Source: Nocardia brasiliensis ATCC 700358 (GTDB taxonomy: Bacteria > Actinomycetota > Actinomycetes > Mycobacteriales > Mycobacteriaceae). From it: a stretch of 64,000 nt of DNA. The notes below the pieces were generated by a model that was given only the letters and a program-made list of their open reading frames with translations, searched no databases and had not been told where the DNA came from. Made by a program: the position numbers and the translations under genes. This document shows positions 1-7,622 of the stretch, one piece after another. Location of the stretch: contig NC_018681.1 of the NCBI RefSeq assembly GCF_000250675.2, positions 6,386,001 to 6,450,000 of the forward strand, written 5' to 3'. Positions within the stretch are counted from its first letter, which is position 1, and every line of letters begins with the position of its first letter.

Positions 1-42
1 GCCCCCGGAATTCGGGCCGCCCCCTGCCGTGCCGGACGCCGG

Positions 43-48
43 TACCAT
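43..48 (+). promoter_or_regulatory. Putative -10 box of a leaderless transcript
   Basis: TACCAT (TANNNT pattern) lies 7 nt before the ATG at 56 and no Shine-Dalgarno is visible. This favours the ATG at 56 over the GTG at 29. Inferred from spacing only. Confidence 0.35.
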
Positions 49-55
49 CAGCTAC

Positions 56-979
56 ATGTCAGCAATCCATACCGAGGTCGGCGAGATCGAGCTCCACACC
101 ACCATCGATGACAGTCTGGTGGCGGAGTTACACGCCGGTCAACCGTCGATAGCCGGTGCCTCGGACGCCGAAAGCGAGCTGCTAGAGCTACGCGAGCAAC
201 TGATCGGCCCGCATACCCGCGGGGTGCTGACGGTCCGCAGGCAAGGCGCGGTGGTGGGCTGGACGTTGTTGATCGACCCGGACGATCCGGAACGGTACCT
301 GCTCGCCGTCCCGGTGGTGGAGGAGGGCGACACCGACACCTATCGAGCCATGCTGAGCGCGGCCGTCGACGCGGCTCGCTCCTCGAAACACGCTGCGGTG
401 CAATGGATCGTCCAGGACTCCGACGGTGCCGCGGTCGCGGCGGCGCTCGGACTGCGTCCGCATCGGGAACTCGACTGCGAGTGGCGCGCCGAAGGCGGCG
501 ACTGGCCCGAGACCCCGGCGGCGTACGTCGAGGAACTCCCGGCCCCGCCGACCCGGGAAACGCTGGCCCGCTACGCCCGCCTGTACACCGACGCGGGCTT
601 GAGCCGCTGCGACGACACCGGCTGCACCGACCGCTGGACCGCCGACACCGTGGGCGAATTGCTCGCCGACCGGGACGAATACCTGGACACCACCTTCACC
701 CTCGGCTACCTCGACGTGGACGGCACCCTGCGCGCCGAATCCTCGGCCGGCGTCCGCGGCGGCACCGCGGTGCTGAACATCGTGCACGCGGAGGCCCTCG
801 TGCCGGAATTGAGCGCACTGCTGGCGAGCACGCTGCACCGCCTGCGCCGCGACCATCCCGAGGTAGTGACCGCCGACCTGTCCGCCGACCCGGCCGACCA
901 GGCGCTGCGCACCGCCCTCGCCGGCGCGGGATTCACCTTGCGCGGCAGCATCTGCGAGTACCGCATCCCCGTGGAGTGA
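56..979 (+). CDS. GNAT-like acetyltransferase, two degenerate domains
   Basis: A cytoplasmic protein of about 307 aa that resembles two GNAT acetyltransferase halves. Each half ends in the pattern expected for the last strands of the fold (ALGLRPHRELDCEW near residue 145, AGAGFTLRGSICEYR at the C-terminus). The acetyl-CoA pyrophosphate motif R/QxxGxG/A is not evident in either half, so activity is uncertain. The sequence does not match mycothiol synthase, which also has two GNAT halves. The ATG at 56 is chosen because a -10-like TACCAT sits 7 nt upstream; a GTG at 29 is also in frame. It is convergent with tpiA and shares a bidirectional terminator with it. Substrate unknown. Confidence 0.55.
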   Translation: MSAIHTEVGEIELHTTIDDSLVAELHAGQPSIAGASDAESELLELREQLIGPHTRGVLTVRRQGAVVGWTLLIDPDDPERYLLAVPVVEEGDTDTYRAMLSAAVDAARSSKHAAVQWIVQDSDGAAVAAALGLRPHRELDCEWRAEGGDWPETPAAYVEELPAPPTRETLARYARLYTDAGLSRCDDTGCTDRWTADTVGELLADRDEYLDTTFTLGYLDVDGTLRAESSAGVRGGTAVLNIVHAEALVPELSALLASTLHRLRRDHPEVVTADLSADPADQALRTALAGAGFTLRGSICEYRIPVE

Positions 980-989
980 TACGCGAAAA

Positions 990-1014
990 GGGCCGAGCAC
1001 CAGGTGCTCGGCCC
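990..1014. terminator. Bidirectional intrinsic terminator
   Basis: A perfect 12-bp inverted repeat (GGGCCGAGCACC, one central A, then its complement) is flanked by AAAA on the left and TTT on the right. It lies between the convergent GNAT-like gene and tpiA and can end both transcripts. Confidence 0.85.
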
Positions 1015-1033
1015 TTTCTCGGTTCGAAAACCC

Positions 1034-1819
1034 TTACGGCAGTGGGCCGCCCGCGGCGATCGCGGACAGGGTGGCGAACTCGTCACCCTTCAGCGAAGCG
1101 CCGCCGACCAGCGCGCCGTCGATATCGGTCTGCTTGATCAGCTCGCCGATGTTCTTGGCGTTGACCGAACCGCCGTAGAGCACCCGCAGGTCCGCCGCCA
1201 CCTCCGCGGAGGCGAGTTCGACCAGCTCGCCGCGGATGGCCCCGCACACTTCCTGCGCGTCGGCCGGGGTGGCGACCTTGCCGGTGCCGATCGCCCAGAC
1301 CGGCTCGTAGGCGATGACGATCTTCGAGATCTCCTCCGCCGTCAGGCCTTTCAGCGAACCCCGCAGCTGCTCGAGGTTGTACTCGACATGTGTCTTCGCC
1401 TCGCGCACATCCAGACCCTCGCCGATGCAGACGATCGGGGTGATTCCGTGCTTGAGCGCCTGCTTGGCCTTGGCGAGCACAGTGGCGTCGTCCTCGCCGT
1501 GGTACTGCCGCCGCTCCGAATGCCCGACCACCACATAGGTGCAACCCAGCTTCGCCAGCATGGCGCCGCTGATCTCACCGGTGTAGGCGCCGGCATCGTG
1601 GCGCGAAAGATCCTGCGCCCCATAGGTGAGCAGGAGCTTGTCGCCCTCCACCAGGGTCTGCACACTGCGCAGATCGGTGAACGGCGGCACGACGGTGACG
1701 TCGACCTTGGCGAAGTACTTCTCCGGCAGGGCGAACGCGATCTTCTGCACCAGAGCGATGGCCTCGAGGTGATTGAGGTTCATCTTCCAGTTGCCCGCGA
1801 TGAGCGGCTTGCGTGCCAT
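1034..1819 (-). CDS. tpiA: Triosephosphate isomerase
   Basis: Interconverts dihydroxyacetone phosphate and glyceraldehyde 3-phosphate in glycolysis and gluconeogenesis. The 261-aa protein is full length for this TIM barrel. Visible landmarks are NWKMN with catalytic Lys12, VVGHSERR with His100, AYEPVWAIGTG with the base Glu172, and the phosphate-binding YGGSVN and LVGGASLK segments near the C-terminus. It is the last gene of gap-pgk-tpiA; only 3 nt separate it from the pgk stop codon, so it is co-transcribed. secG, which follows tpiA in M. tuberculosis, is not downstream here. Confidence 0.97.
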   Translation of the reverse strand: MARKPLIAGNWKMNLNHLEAIALVQKIAFALPEKYFAKVDVTVVPPFTDLRSVQTLVEGDKLLLTYGAQDLSRHDAGAYTGEISGAMLAKLGCTYVVVGHSERRQYHGEDDATVLAKAKQALKHGITPIVCIGEGLDVREAKTHVEYNLEQLRGSLKGLTAEEISKIVIAYEPVWAIGTGKVATPADAQEVCGAIRGELVELASAEVAADLRVLYGGSVNAKNIGELIKQTDIDGALVGGASLKGDEFATLSAIAAGGPLP

Positions 1820-1822
1820 TGC

Positions 1823-3037
1823 TCAGCCCTCCAGCACTGCGATGCCCGGAAGTTCTTTGCCCTCCAGGTATTCCAGCGACGCGCCGCCGCCGGTCGAGAT
1901 GTGCGAGAAGCCGTCCTCGGGCAGGCCGAGCGCGCGCACGGCCGCGGCCGAATCACCGCCGCCCACCACGGTGAACGCGCCCTTGCCGGTCGCCGTCACG
2001 ATGGCCTCGGCCACGCCGCGGGTGCCCGCCGCGAAGTTCTCGAACTCGAACACGCCCATCGGGCCGTTCCAGAACACCGTCTTCGCCTCGGTGAGCAGCG
2101 CCGCGAACCGATCGGTCGACTCGGGGCCGATGTCCAGACCCATCCAGCCGTCCGGAATCTCGTGCGCCGGAACCACCTTCGAGTCGGCGTCGGCCGCGAA
2201 TTTCTCCGCCGCGACGATATCGCGCGGCAGGTGGATCACGTCGGCATACCGTTCGAGCAGGCCCTTGCAGGTGTCGATCATCTCCTCCTGCAACAGCGAG
2301 GAACCCACCGAAAGACCCTGGGCGGCAAGGAAGGTGAAGCACATGCCGCCACCGATGACGAGCGTGTCGACCTTCGGCGCGAGCGCCTCGATCACCGCGA
2401 GCTTGTCGGAGACCTTCGAGCCACCGAGCACCACCGCGTACGGCCGCTCGGTGTCCGCGGTCAGCTTCGCGAGCACGTCCACCTCGGCGGCGACCAGCTT
2501 GCCCGCGTAATGCGGCAGCAGCTTCGCCACGTCGTAGACCGACGCCTGCTTGCGGTGCACCACACCGAAGCCGTCGGAGACGAACGCACCGTCGTCGCCG
2601 ACCAGCTCGACCAGCGCGGCGGCGAGCTTGGCCCGGTCCGCGTCGTCCTTGCTGGTCTCGCGCGGATCGAAGCGGATGTTCTCCAGCAGCAGCACGTCGC
2701 CGTCGGTCAGGCCCTCGGAGCGCGCGAGCGCGTCCTGGCCGACCACGTCACCGGCGAGCTGGACGTTACGACCCAGCTCCTCGGCGAGCTTCGCGGCCAC
2801 CGGGGCCAGCGACAGCTTGGCGTCCGGCGCGCCCTTCGGCCGGCCGAGATGCGCGGTGAGCACCACCTTCGCGCCGGCCTCGACCAGCGCCTTGATCGTG
2901 GGCACGGACGCGAGGATGCGACCGGGATCGGTGATCTGACCGTTGTCGTCGAGGGGGACGTTCAGGTCGGAGCGCACCAGCACGCCCCGGCCTTCGACAC
3001 CCTCGCTCAGCAGATCGTCGAGAGTTTTGACTGCCAT
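1823..3037 (-). CDS. pgk: Phosphoglycerate kinase
   Basis: Transfers phosphate from 1,3-bisphosphoglycerate to ADP in glycolysis; cytoplasmic. The 404-aa length is normal for the bilobal kinase. The N-lobe shows RSDLNVPLD (substrate-binding Arg and Asp) and LTAHLGRPKG. The hinge and C-lobe carry VLGGSKVSDK, KTVFWNGPMGVFE and the nucleotide-binding GGGDSAAA, followed by HISTGGGASLEYLEG. It sits between gap (4 nt gap) and tpiA (3 nt gap), the conserved triose-phosphate operon order of actinobacteria. Confidence 0.97.
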   Translation of the reverse strand: MAVKTLDDLLSEGVEGRGVLVRSDLNVPLDDNGQITDPGRILASVPTIKALVEAGAKVVLTAHLGRPKGAPDAKLSLAPVAAKLAEELGRNVQLAGDVVGQDALARSEGLTDGDVLLLENIRFDPRETSKDDADRAKLAAALVELVGDDGAFVSDGFGVVHRKQASVYDVAKLLPHYAGKLVAAEVDVLAKLTADTERPYAVVLGGSKVSDKLAVIEALAPKVDTLVIGGGMCFTFLAAQGLSVGSSLLQEEMIDTCKGLLERYADVIHLPRDIVAAEKFAADADSKVVPAHEIPDGWMGLDIGPESTDRFAALLTEAKTVFWNGPMGVFEFENFAAGTRGVAEAIVTATGKGAFTVVGGGDSAAAVRALGLPEDGFSHISTGGGASLEYLEGKELPGIAVLEG

Positions 3038-3041
3038 GGCC

Positions 3042-4061
3042 TCAGAGCGACTTGCCGACGAGGCCGATGAGGTCGGCGAGACGGTTCGAGTAACCCCACT
3101 CGTTGTCGTACCAGGACACGACCTTGACCTGGTCGTCGATCACCTTGGTGAGCGGCGCGTCGTAGATCGAGGAGTGCGGATCGGTGACGATGTCGCTCGA
3201 CACGATCGGGTCGACGTTGTACTTGAGGATGCCCTTCAGCGGGCCCTCGGCGGCGGCCTTGTAGGCGGCGTTGATCTCGTCGATCGATGCGGCGGTGCGC
3301 AGGGTGACGGTGAGGTCGGTGACCGAACCCGTCGGGACCGGCACGCGCAGCGCGTAACCGTCGAGCTTGCCCTGCAGCTCCGGCAGCACCAGGCCGATGG
3401 CCTTGGCGGCGCCGGTGCCGGTCGGCACGATGTTCAGCGCGGCGGCGCGGGCGCGACGCAGGTCGCTGTGCGGGCCGTCCTGCAGGTTCTGGTCCTGCGT
3501 GTAGGCGTGGATGGTGGTCATCAGACCACGCTCGATGCCGAAGCTGTCGTTCAGCACCTTCGCCAGCGGGCCGAGGCAGTTGGTGGTGCACGAGGCGTTG
3601 GAGATGATGTTCTGGCTGCCGTCGTACTTCTCGTCGTTGACGCCCATGACGACGGTCAGGTCCTCGCCCTTGGCGGGCGCGGAGATGATGACCTTCTTGG
3701 CACCGGCCGCGAGGTGACCCTTGGCCTTGGTCGCGTCGGTGAAGATGCCCGTGGACTCGACCACCACGTCGACACCCAGGTCGCCCCACGGCAGCGCCGC
3801 CGGGCCCTCCTTGATGGCCAGCGCCTTGATCCGCTGGTCACCGACCACGATGGTGTCATCGCCGTCGAGCGAGACGTCCTGCGGCAAGCGGCCCAGGATC
3901 GAGTCGTACTTGAGCAGGGTCGCGAGCGTCGCGTTGTCGGTGAGGTCGTTGACCGCGACGATCTCGATGTCGGTGGTGCCCAGCGCCTTCTGCGCCTCCA
4001 CCGCCCGGAAGAAGTTACGTCCGATACGACCGAAGCCGTTGATGCCTACCCGGACAGTCAC
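3042..4061 (-). CDS. gap: Glyceraldehyde-3-phosphate dehydrogenase, type I
   Basis: Oxidises and phosphorylates glyceraldehyde 3-phosphate to 1,3-bisphosphoglycerate with NAD+. The 339-aa protein begins with the Rossmann motif INGFGRIGRN and VAVNDL, whose Asp indicates NAD rather than NADP preference. The catalytic site SNASCTTNC gives Cys158, with His185 in TIHAYTQDQ. The start is GTG at 4061, with GAGGAG 7 nt upstream. It is the first gene of gap-pgk-tpiA and is separated from whiA by about 390 bp that must hold its promoter. A single gap gene in this setting normally serves glycolysis. Confidence 0.97.
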   Translation of the reverse strand: MTVRVGINGFGRIGRNFFRAVEAQKALGTTDIEIVAVNDLTDNATLATLLKYDSILGRLPQDVSLDGDDTIVVGDQRIKALAIKEGPAALPWGDLGVDVVVESTGIFTDATKAKGHLAAGAKKVIISAPAKGEDLTVVMGVNDEKYDGSQNIISNASCTTNCLGPLAKVLNDSFGIERGLMTTIHAYTQDQNLQDGPHSDLRRARAAALNIVPTGTGAAKAIGLVLPELQGKLDGYALRVPVPTGSVTDLTVTLRTAASIDEINAAYKAAAEGPLKGILKYNVDPIVSSDIVTDPHSSIYDAPLTKVIDDQVKVVSWYDNEWGYSNRLADLIGLVGKSL

Positions 4062-4449
4062 GTTATCGCTCCTCAGCTTTCAAGCGGATCATTCCGATGT
4101 CTAGTAACAGTAGTGCCCGCCCTGCACCGCACCGACATGCACCTGTCCGTTGTGAACTGGACATCTGTCGGCGAGCTGCCGGGCCGCCGGATGATCGACC
4201 TTTCCGGCGCCGTCCAGGAGTCGGCTGAAGGACCACCCCCCTACGGTAACCAGGGACCTCCATCACCGACCGGTCTGTTTCCTCACACCTCACCCCACCG
4301 ACCAGCCCCAACCCGCCGTCAACCCCACTGCCACCCCACCTGAGTAGGGGTACCCGCCACATCCCCACCACTTCTAGGGTCGGCTGCGCCTTCGCACCCC
4401 GCACGCGCCGCACCCTCCCGGGCGCGGCCCGGGAGGGTGCGAACGCGAC
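4062..4449. other. gap upstream region and whiA downstream region
   Basis: This 388-bp non-coding stretch holds the whiA terminator at its right end and the gap leader at its left end. AT-richer sequence at about 4095-4115 is the most likely gap -10 area. Short open frames on both strands here lack recognisable protein features. Confidence 0.6.
4410..4440 (-). terminator. Strong hairpin downstream of whiA
   Basis: A perfect 14-bp GC-rich stem (GCACCCTCCCGGGC and its complement) with a 3-nt loop begins 10 nt after the whiA stop. There is no T-tract, as is common for actinobacterial terminators. Confidence 0.75.
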
Positions 4450-5427
4450 TCAGGCCTCGTCGAGCAGTTCGGCCGTGACGGCGGATTCGGTGTCGGGGAC
4501 GCCGAGTTCCTTGGCGCGCCGGTCCGCCATCGACAGCAGGCGCCGAATGCGGCCTGCCACAGCGTCTTTGGTCATCGGCGGGTCGGCGAGCTGGCCGAGT
4601 TCCTCCAGCGACGCCTGACGGTGCTGCACGCGCAATTTGCCCGCGGCGGCCAGATGGTCGGGCACCTCGTCGCTGAGGATCTCCAGCGCGCGCTCCACCC
4701 TGGCGGCCGCGGCGACCGCGGCCCGGGCGGAACGGCGCAGGTTGGCGTCGTCGAAGTTGGCCAGCCGGTTCGCGGTGGCCCGCACCTCGCGGCGCAGCCT
4801 GCGCTCCTCCCAGACGATCCGGGTGCCGTGCGCGCCCATCCGGGTGAGCAGCGCGCCGATGGCCTCGCCGTCACGCACCACCACCCGGTCGGTGCCGCGC
4901 ACCTCGCGCGCCTTCGCTGTGATGCCGAGCCGCCGGGCCGCGCCGACGAGCGCGAGCGCCGCCTCGGGACCGGGGCAGCTGACTTCCAGCGCCGAGGAGC
5001 GGCCCGGCTCGGTGAGCGAGCCGTGCGCGAGAAACGCTCCGCGCCAAGCGGCTTCGGCGTCGGCGATGCTGCCGCCGACCACCTGCGCAGGCAGCCCGCG
5101 CACCGGACGGCCACGCACATCGAGCAGACCCGTCTGCCGGGCCAGCGCCTCGCCCTCCTTCGACACCCGCACCACATAGCGCGAGGTCTTGCGCAGGCCG
5201 CCCGCCCCGAGCACATGCACATCGGAACCGTAGCCGTACAACTCGAAGATCTCCCTGCGGAGTCTGCGAGCGATGGAACCCATGTCCACCTCGGCCTCGA
5301 CGATCACCCGCCCGCCGACGATGTGTAGACCGCCCGCGAACCGCAGCAACGCCGACAGTTCCGCCTTCCGGGAACTGACCTGCGACACCGTGAGCCTGCT
5401 CAGCTCGTCCTTCACATCGGCTGTCAT
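4450..5427 (-). CDS. whiA: WhiA sporulation/division transcription regulator
   Basis: WhiA binds DNA and, in streptomycetes, activates division and sporulation genes together with WhiB; in non-sporulating actinobacteria its role is less clear. The 325-aa protein has the typical N-terminus MTADVKDELSRL, a degenerate LAGLIDADG homing-endonuclease-like fold in the first two thirds (around AAWRGAFLAHGSL) and a C-terminal helix-turn-helix (SLEELGQLADPPMTKDAVAGR). The start ATG overlaps the yvcK stop as ATGA, so translation is probably coupled. It is the last gene of rapZ-yvcK-whiA, an order conserved in Gram-positive bacteria. Confidence 0.95.
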   Translation of the reverse strand: MTADVKDELSRLTVSQVSSRKAELSALLRFAGGLHIVGGRVIVEAEVDMGSIARRLRREIFELYGYGSDVHVLGAGGLRKTSRYVVRVSKEGEALARQTGLLDVRGRPVRGLPAQVVGGSIADAEAAWRGAFLAHGSLTEPGRSSALEVSCPGPEAALALVGAARRLGITAKAREVRGTDRVVVRDGEAIGALLTRMGAHGTRIVWEERRLRREVRATANRLANFDDANLRRSARAAVAAAARVERALEILSDEVPDHLAAAGKLRVQHRQASLEELGQLADPPMTKDAVAGRIRRLLSMADRRAKELGVPDTESAVTAELLDEA

Positions 5428-6470
5428 CGCCACGAGACGCGCTCCTTTCCACCCAACCCGGAACGCACATCCTGACCCATGTGCCGTCCCTCGACTCGAA
5501 GCCCTGCCATTTGCGGCCGAGGTTGCCGGATCAGTTGATCCAGTGCGGCGGCAAGCTTTCCGGGGTGATGCCGGTCTGTTCCCGCTTCGGCGACATCGGA
5601 GAAGGTTACTCGCGCTCGCAACTGTTCGGCAGCTCTGGCCACATGTTCTCTTTCGCGACCTTCCGGAACCGACCCTGAATCGACCACCACCTCGTCGACC
5701 ACGAATTCCGGTGCGTGCTGGGACAATACATGCAGGTGCCGTTCGGCGGAGAAACCCGCCGTTTCGCCGGGCTCGGCGGCGAGGTTCAGCACGAGAACTT
5801 TTCTGGCTCGGGTGTACACGAGCGCCTCTCGTAGTTCGGGGACGAGCACATGGGGGATGACACTGGTGAACCATGATCCCGGCCCGAGCACGACCACGTC
5901 GGCGTGTTCGATGGCCGAGGTCGCTTCCGGACTGGCCGGCGGATCGGACGGAATCAACCGGACGCGGCGCACCTTGCCCGGGGTGGTCGCGATCGCGACC
6001 TGACCGCGGATACAGCGGCTGACCCGCGGATCCGCTTCCAGCCCAGCGACATCGGCTTCGATGTCGAGGGCGATGGGCGACATCGGCAATACCCGCCCGG
6101 TGATCCGCAGCAGCTTCGCGACCTCGTCCAGCGCGGCGACCGGGTCGCCGAGCACCTCGGTGAGACCGGCCAGGATCAGGTTGCCGACCGAATGACCGGC
6201 CAGCGCTCCGGTACCGCCGAAGCGGTGCTGCACGGTGCGGGTCAAGACATCGTCGGCGTCGGCGGCCAACGCGGCCAACGCCATCCGTAGGTCGCCGGGC
6301 GGCAGCACCCCTAGCTCGCTGCGTAGGCGCCCGGACGAACCGCCGTCGTCGGCGACCGTCACCACGGCGCAGATCTTTCTGGTCAACCGCCGGACCGCGG
6401 TCAGCGTCGCGTACAGGCCGTGCCCGCCGCCCAGCGCGACGATGCTGGGATCGGATTCCCAACCACTCAT
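5424..6470 (-). CDS. yvcK: YvcK/CofD-like gluconeogenesis factor
   Basis: Member of the YvcK (CuvA) family, which binds UDP-sugars and links carbon metabolism to cell-wall synthesis. It is related to the CofD phosphotransferase of F420 synthesis but is a separate branch, as its location between rapZ and whiA shows. The 348-aa protein carries the nucleotide-binding start IVALGGGHGLYATL, then TVADDGGSSGRLR and GDLRMALAALA, and later VVLGPGSWFTSVIPHVL. It overlaps rapZ and whiA by 4 nt each (ATGA), so the three are translated together. Confidence 0.92.
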   Translation of the reverse strand: MSGWESDPSIVALGGGHGLYATLTAVRRLTRKICAVVTVADDGGSSGRLRSELGVLPPGDLRMALAALAADADDVLTRTVQHRFGGTGALAGHSVGNLILAGLTEVLGDPVAALDEVAKLLRITGRVLPMSPIALDIEADVAGLEADPRVSRCIRGQVAIATTPGKVRRVRLIPSDPPASPEATSAIEHADVVVLGPGSWFTSVIPHVLVPELREALVYTRARKVLVLNLAAEPGETAGFSAERHLHVLSQHAPEFVVDEVVVDSGSVPEGREREHVARAAEQLRARVTFSDVAEAGTDRHHPGKLAAALDQLIRQPRPQMAGLRVEGRHMGQDVRSGLGGKERVSWR

Positions 6471-7447
6471 TCGCGCCCCAGATCCCGATGCACGACCCGC
6501 ACCACGTCGGCGGATCCCTCGGCCACGTCGGTGACCGCGCTCATCAGTTCACCGAGGGCCTCGGCTATCGCCACGCTGCGGTGCTTTCCTCCGGTGCAGC
6601 CCACTGCCACCGTCATGTATCGCTTCCCCTCTTGGCGGTAACCGTTCATGGTCAGATCCACCAGGTGGTGACAGGTACGCAGGTAATCCGCCGCGCCGGG
6701 GCGCGACAGCACGTACTCACTCACCACCGGTTCCTGACCAGTGTGTTCCCGCAATTCTGGAATCCAATGTGGATTAGGTAGAAAACGCACATCCAACACC
6801 ATGTCGGCGTCCAGTGGAACCCCGTGCTTGAAGCCGAAAGATTGCACGGTGAGCTGCAACGCGCTCGGCGCACCGCCGCCGTAGGCCTCCTCCAGCTTGC
6901 GATGCAGCTGGTGGATGGACAGCTCGGTGGTGTCGATGACCAGGTCGGCGGCGGTTTTCACGGCGGAGAGCCGAACCCGTTCGGCGGCGATGCCCGCGGA
7001 GAGGGTGCCGTCTTTGCTTTCGCTTTGCAGCGGATGCCGGCGACGGGCGAACCCGTAGCGCCGGATCAGCACGTCATCGGACGCTTCCAGGAACAGCACC
7101 CGGGTCTCGATGCCGAGCTTGCGCAACTGTTCGGTGACCACCGAGAGATCGCCGGTGAAGAAGCGGCTGCGCACGTCCATCACCAGGGCGAGGCGCCGGA
7201 TCGGCGGCTCGGTGGCCGCGCCGAGTTCGATCATCCGGCCGATCAGTTCGGGCGGCAGGTTATCGGTGACGTACCAGCCGAGATCCTCGAGCACGCGGGC
7301 GGCGGTACCGCGGCCCGCGCCCGATAGTCCGGTCACGATCACGACCTCGACCTGCGGGTTCGCCGCGGCGACAGCGCTCGCGAAGCTGTCCTGCCCCGCG
7401 GTCTGTCGCGGATCGCCCGCGGTGTTGTTCGATTCGACGCGTGTCAT
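6467..7447 (-). CDS. rapZ: RapZ/YvcJ-type nucleotide-binding protein
   Basis: RNase adapter/YvcJ family P-loop protein of 326 aa. In enterobacteria RapZ regulates glucosamine-6-phosphate synthase through small RNAs; in Gram-positives YvcJ hydrolyses GTP and its target is unclear. The P-loop VTGLSGAGRGTAARV (about residues 38-52) has Arg where a canonical Walker A has Lys, as is usual in actinobacterial members. The family segments WYVTDNLPPELI and VAVGCTGGKHRSVAIAE near the C-terminus are present. The first ~30 residues are poorly conserved, so the start is not certain. It is the first gene of rapZ-yvcK-whiA. Confidence 0.92.
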   Translation of the reverse strand: MTRVESNNTAGDPRQTAGQDSFASAVAAANPQVEVVIVTGLSGAGRGTAARVLEDLGWYVTDNLPPELIGRMIELGAATEPPIRRLALVMDVRSRFFTGDLSVVTEQLRKLGIETRVLFLEASDDVLIRRYGFARRRHPLQSESKDGTLSAGIAAERVRLSAVKTAADLVIDTTELSIHQLHRKLEEAYGGGAPSALQLTVQSFGFKHGVPLDADMVLDVRFLPNPHWIPELREHTGQEPVVSEYVLSRPGAADYLRTCHHLVDLTMNGYRQEGKRYMTVAVGCTGGKHRSVAIAEALGELMSAVTDVAEGSADVVRVVHRDLGRE

Positions 7448-7622
7448 GTCCTACCGGATCCGTCTCGTGGTTACCTCTCGAATCATCCCGCACCGGTTCC
7501 GGTAGCGGGCGCAGACATGCGCGGTCACCCTCCGTGGTGCCCGAGGCCGGTGATCGAACATGTGCTGGAACGGTAACGAGGATATAGGTGCATCGGTGAA
7601 AAGCTGGTGATTCCGAACTTCC

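Noticed and set aside
56..979. Mycothiol synthase (MshD)
   Set aside because: Length and two-domain layout are similar, but the characteristic acetyl-CoA motif and MshD sequence blocks are missing.
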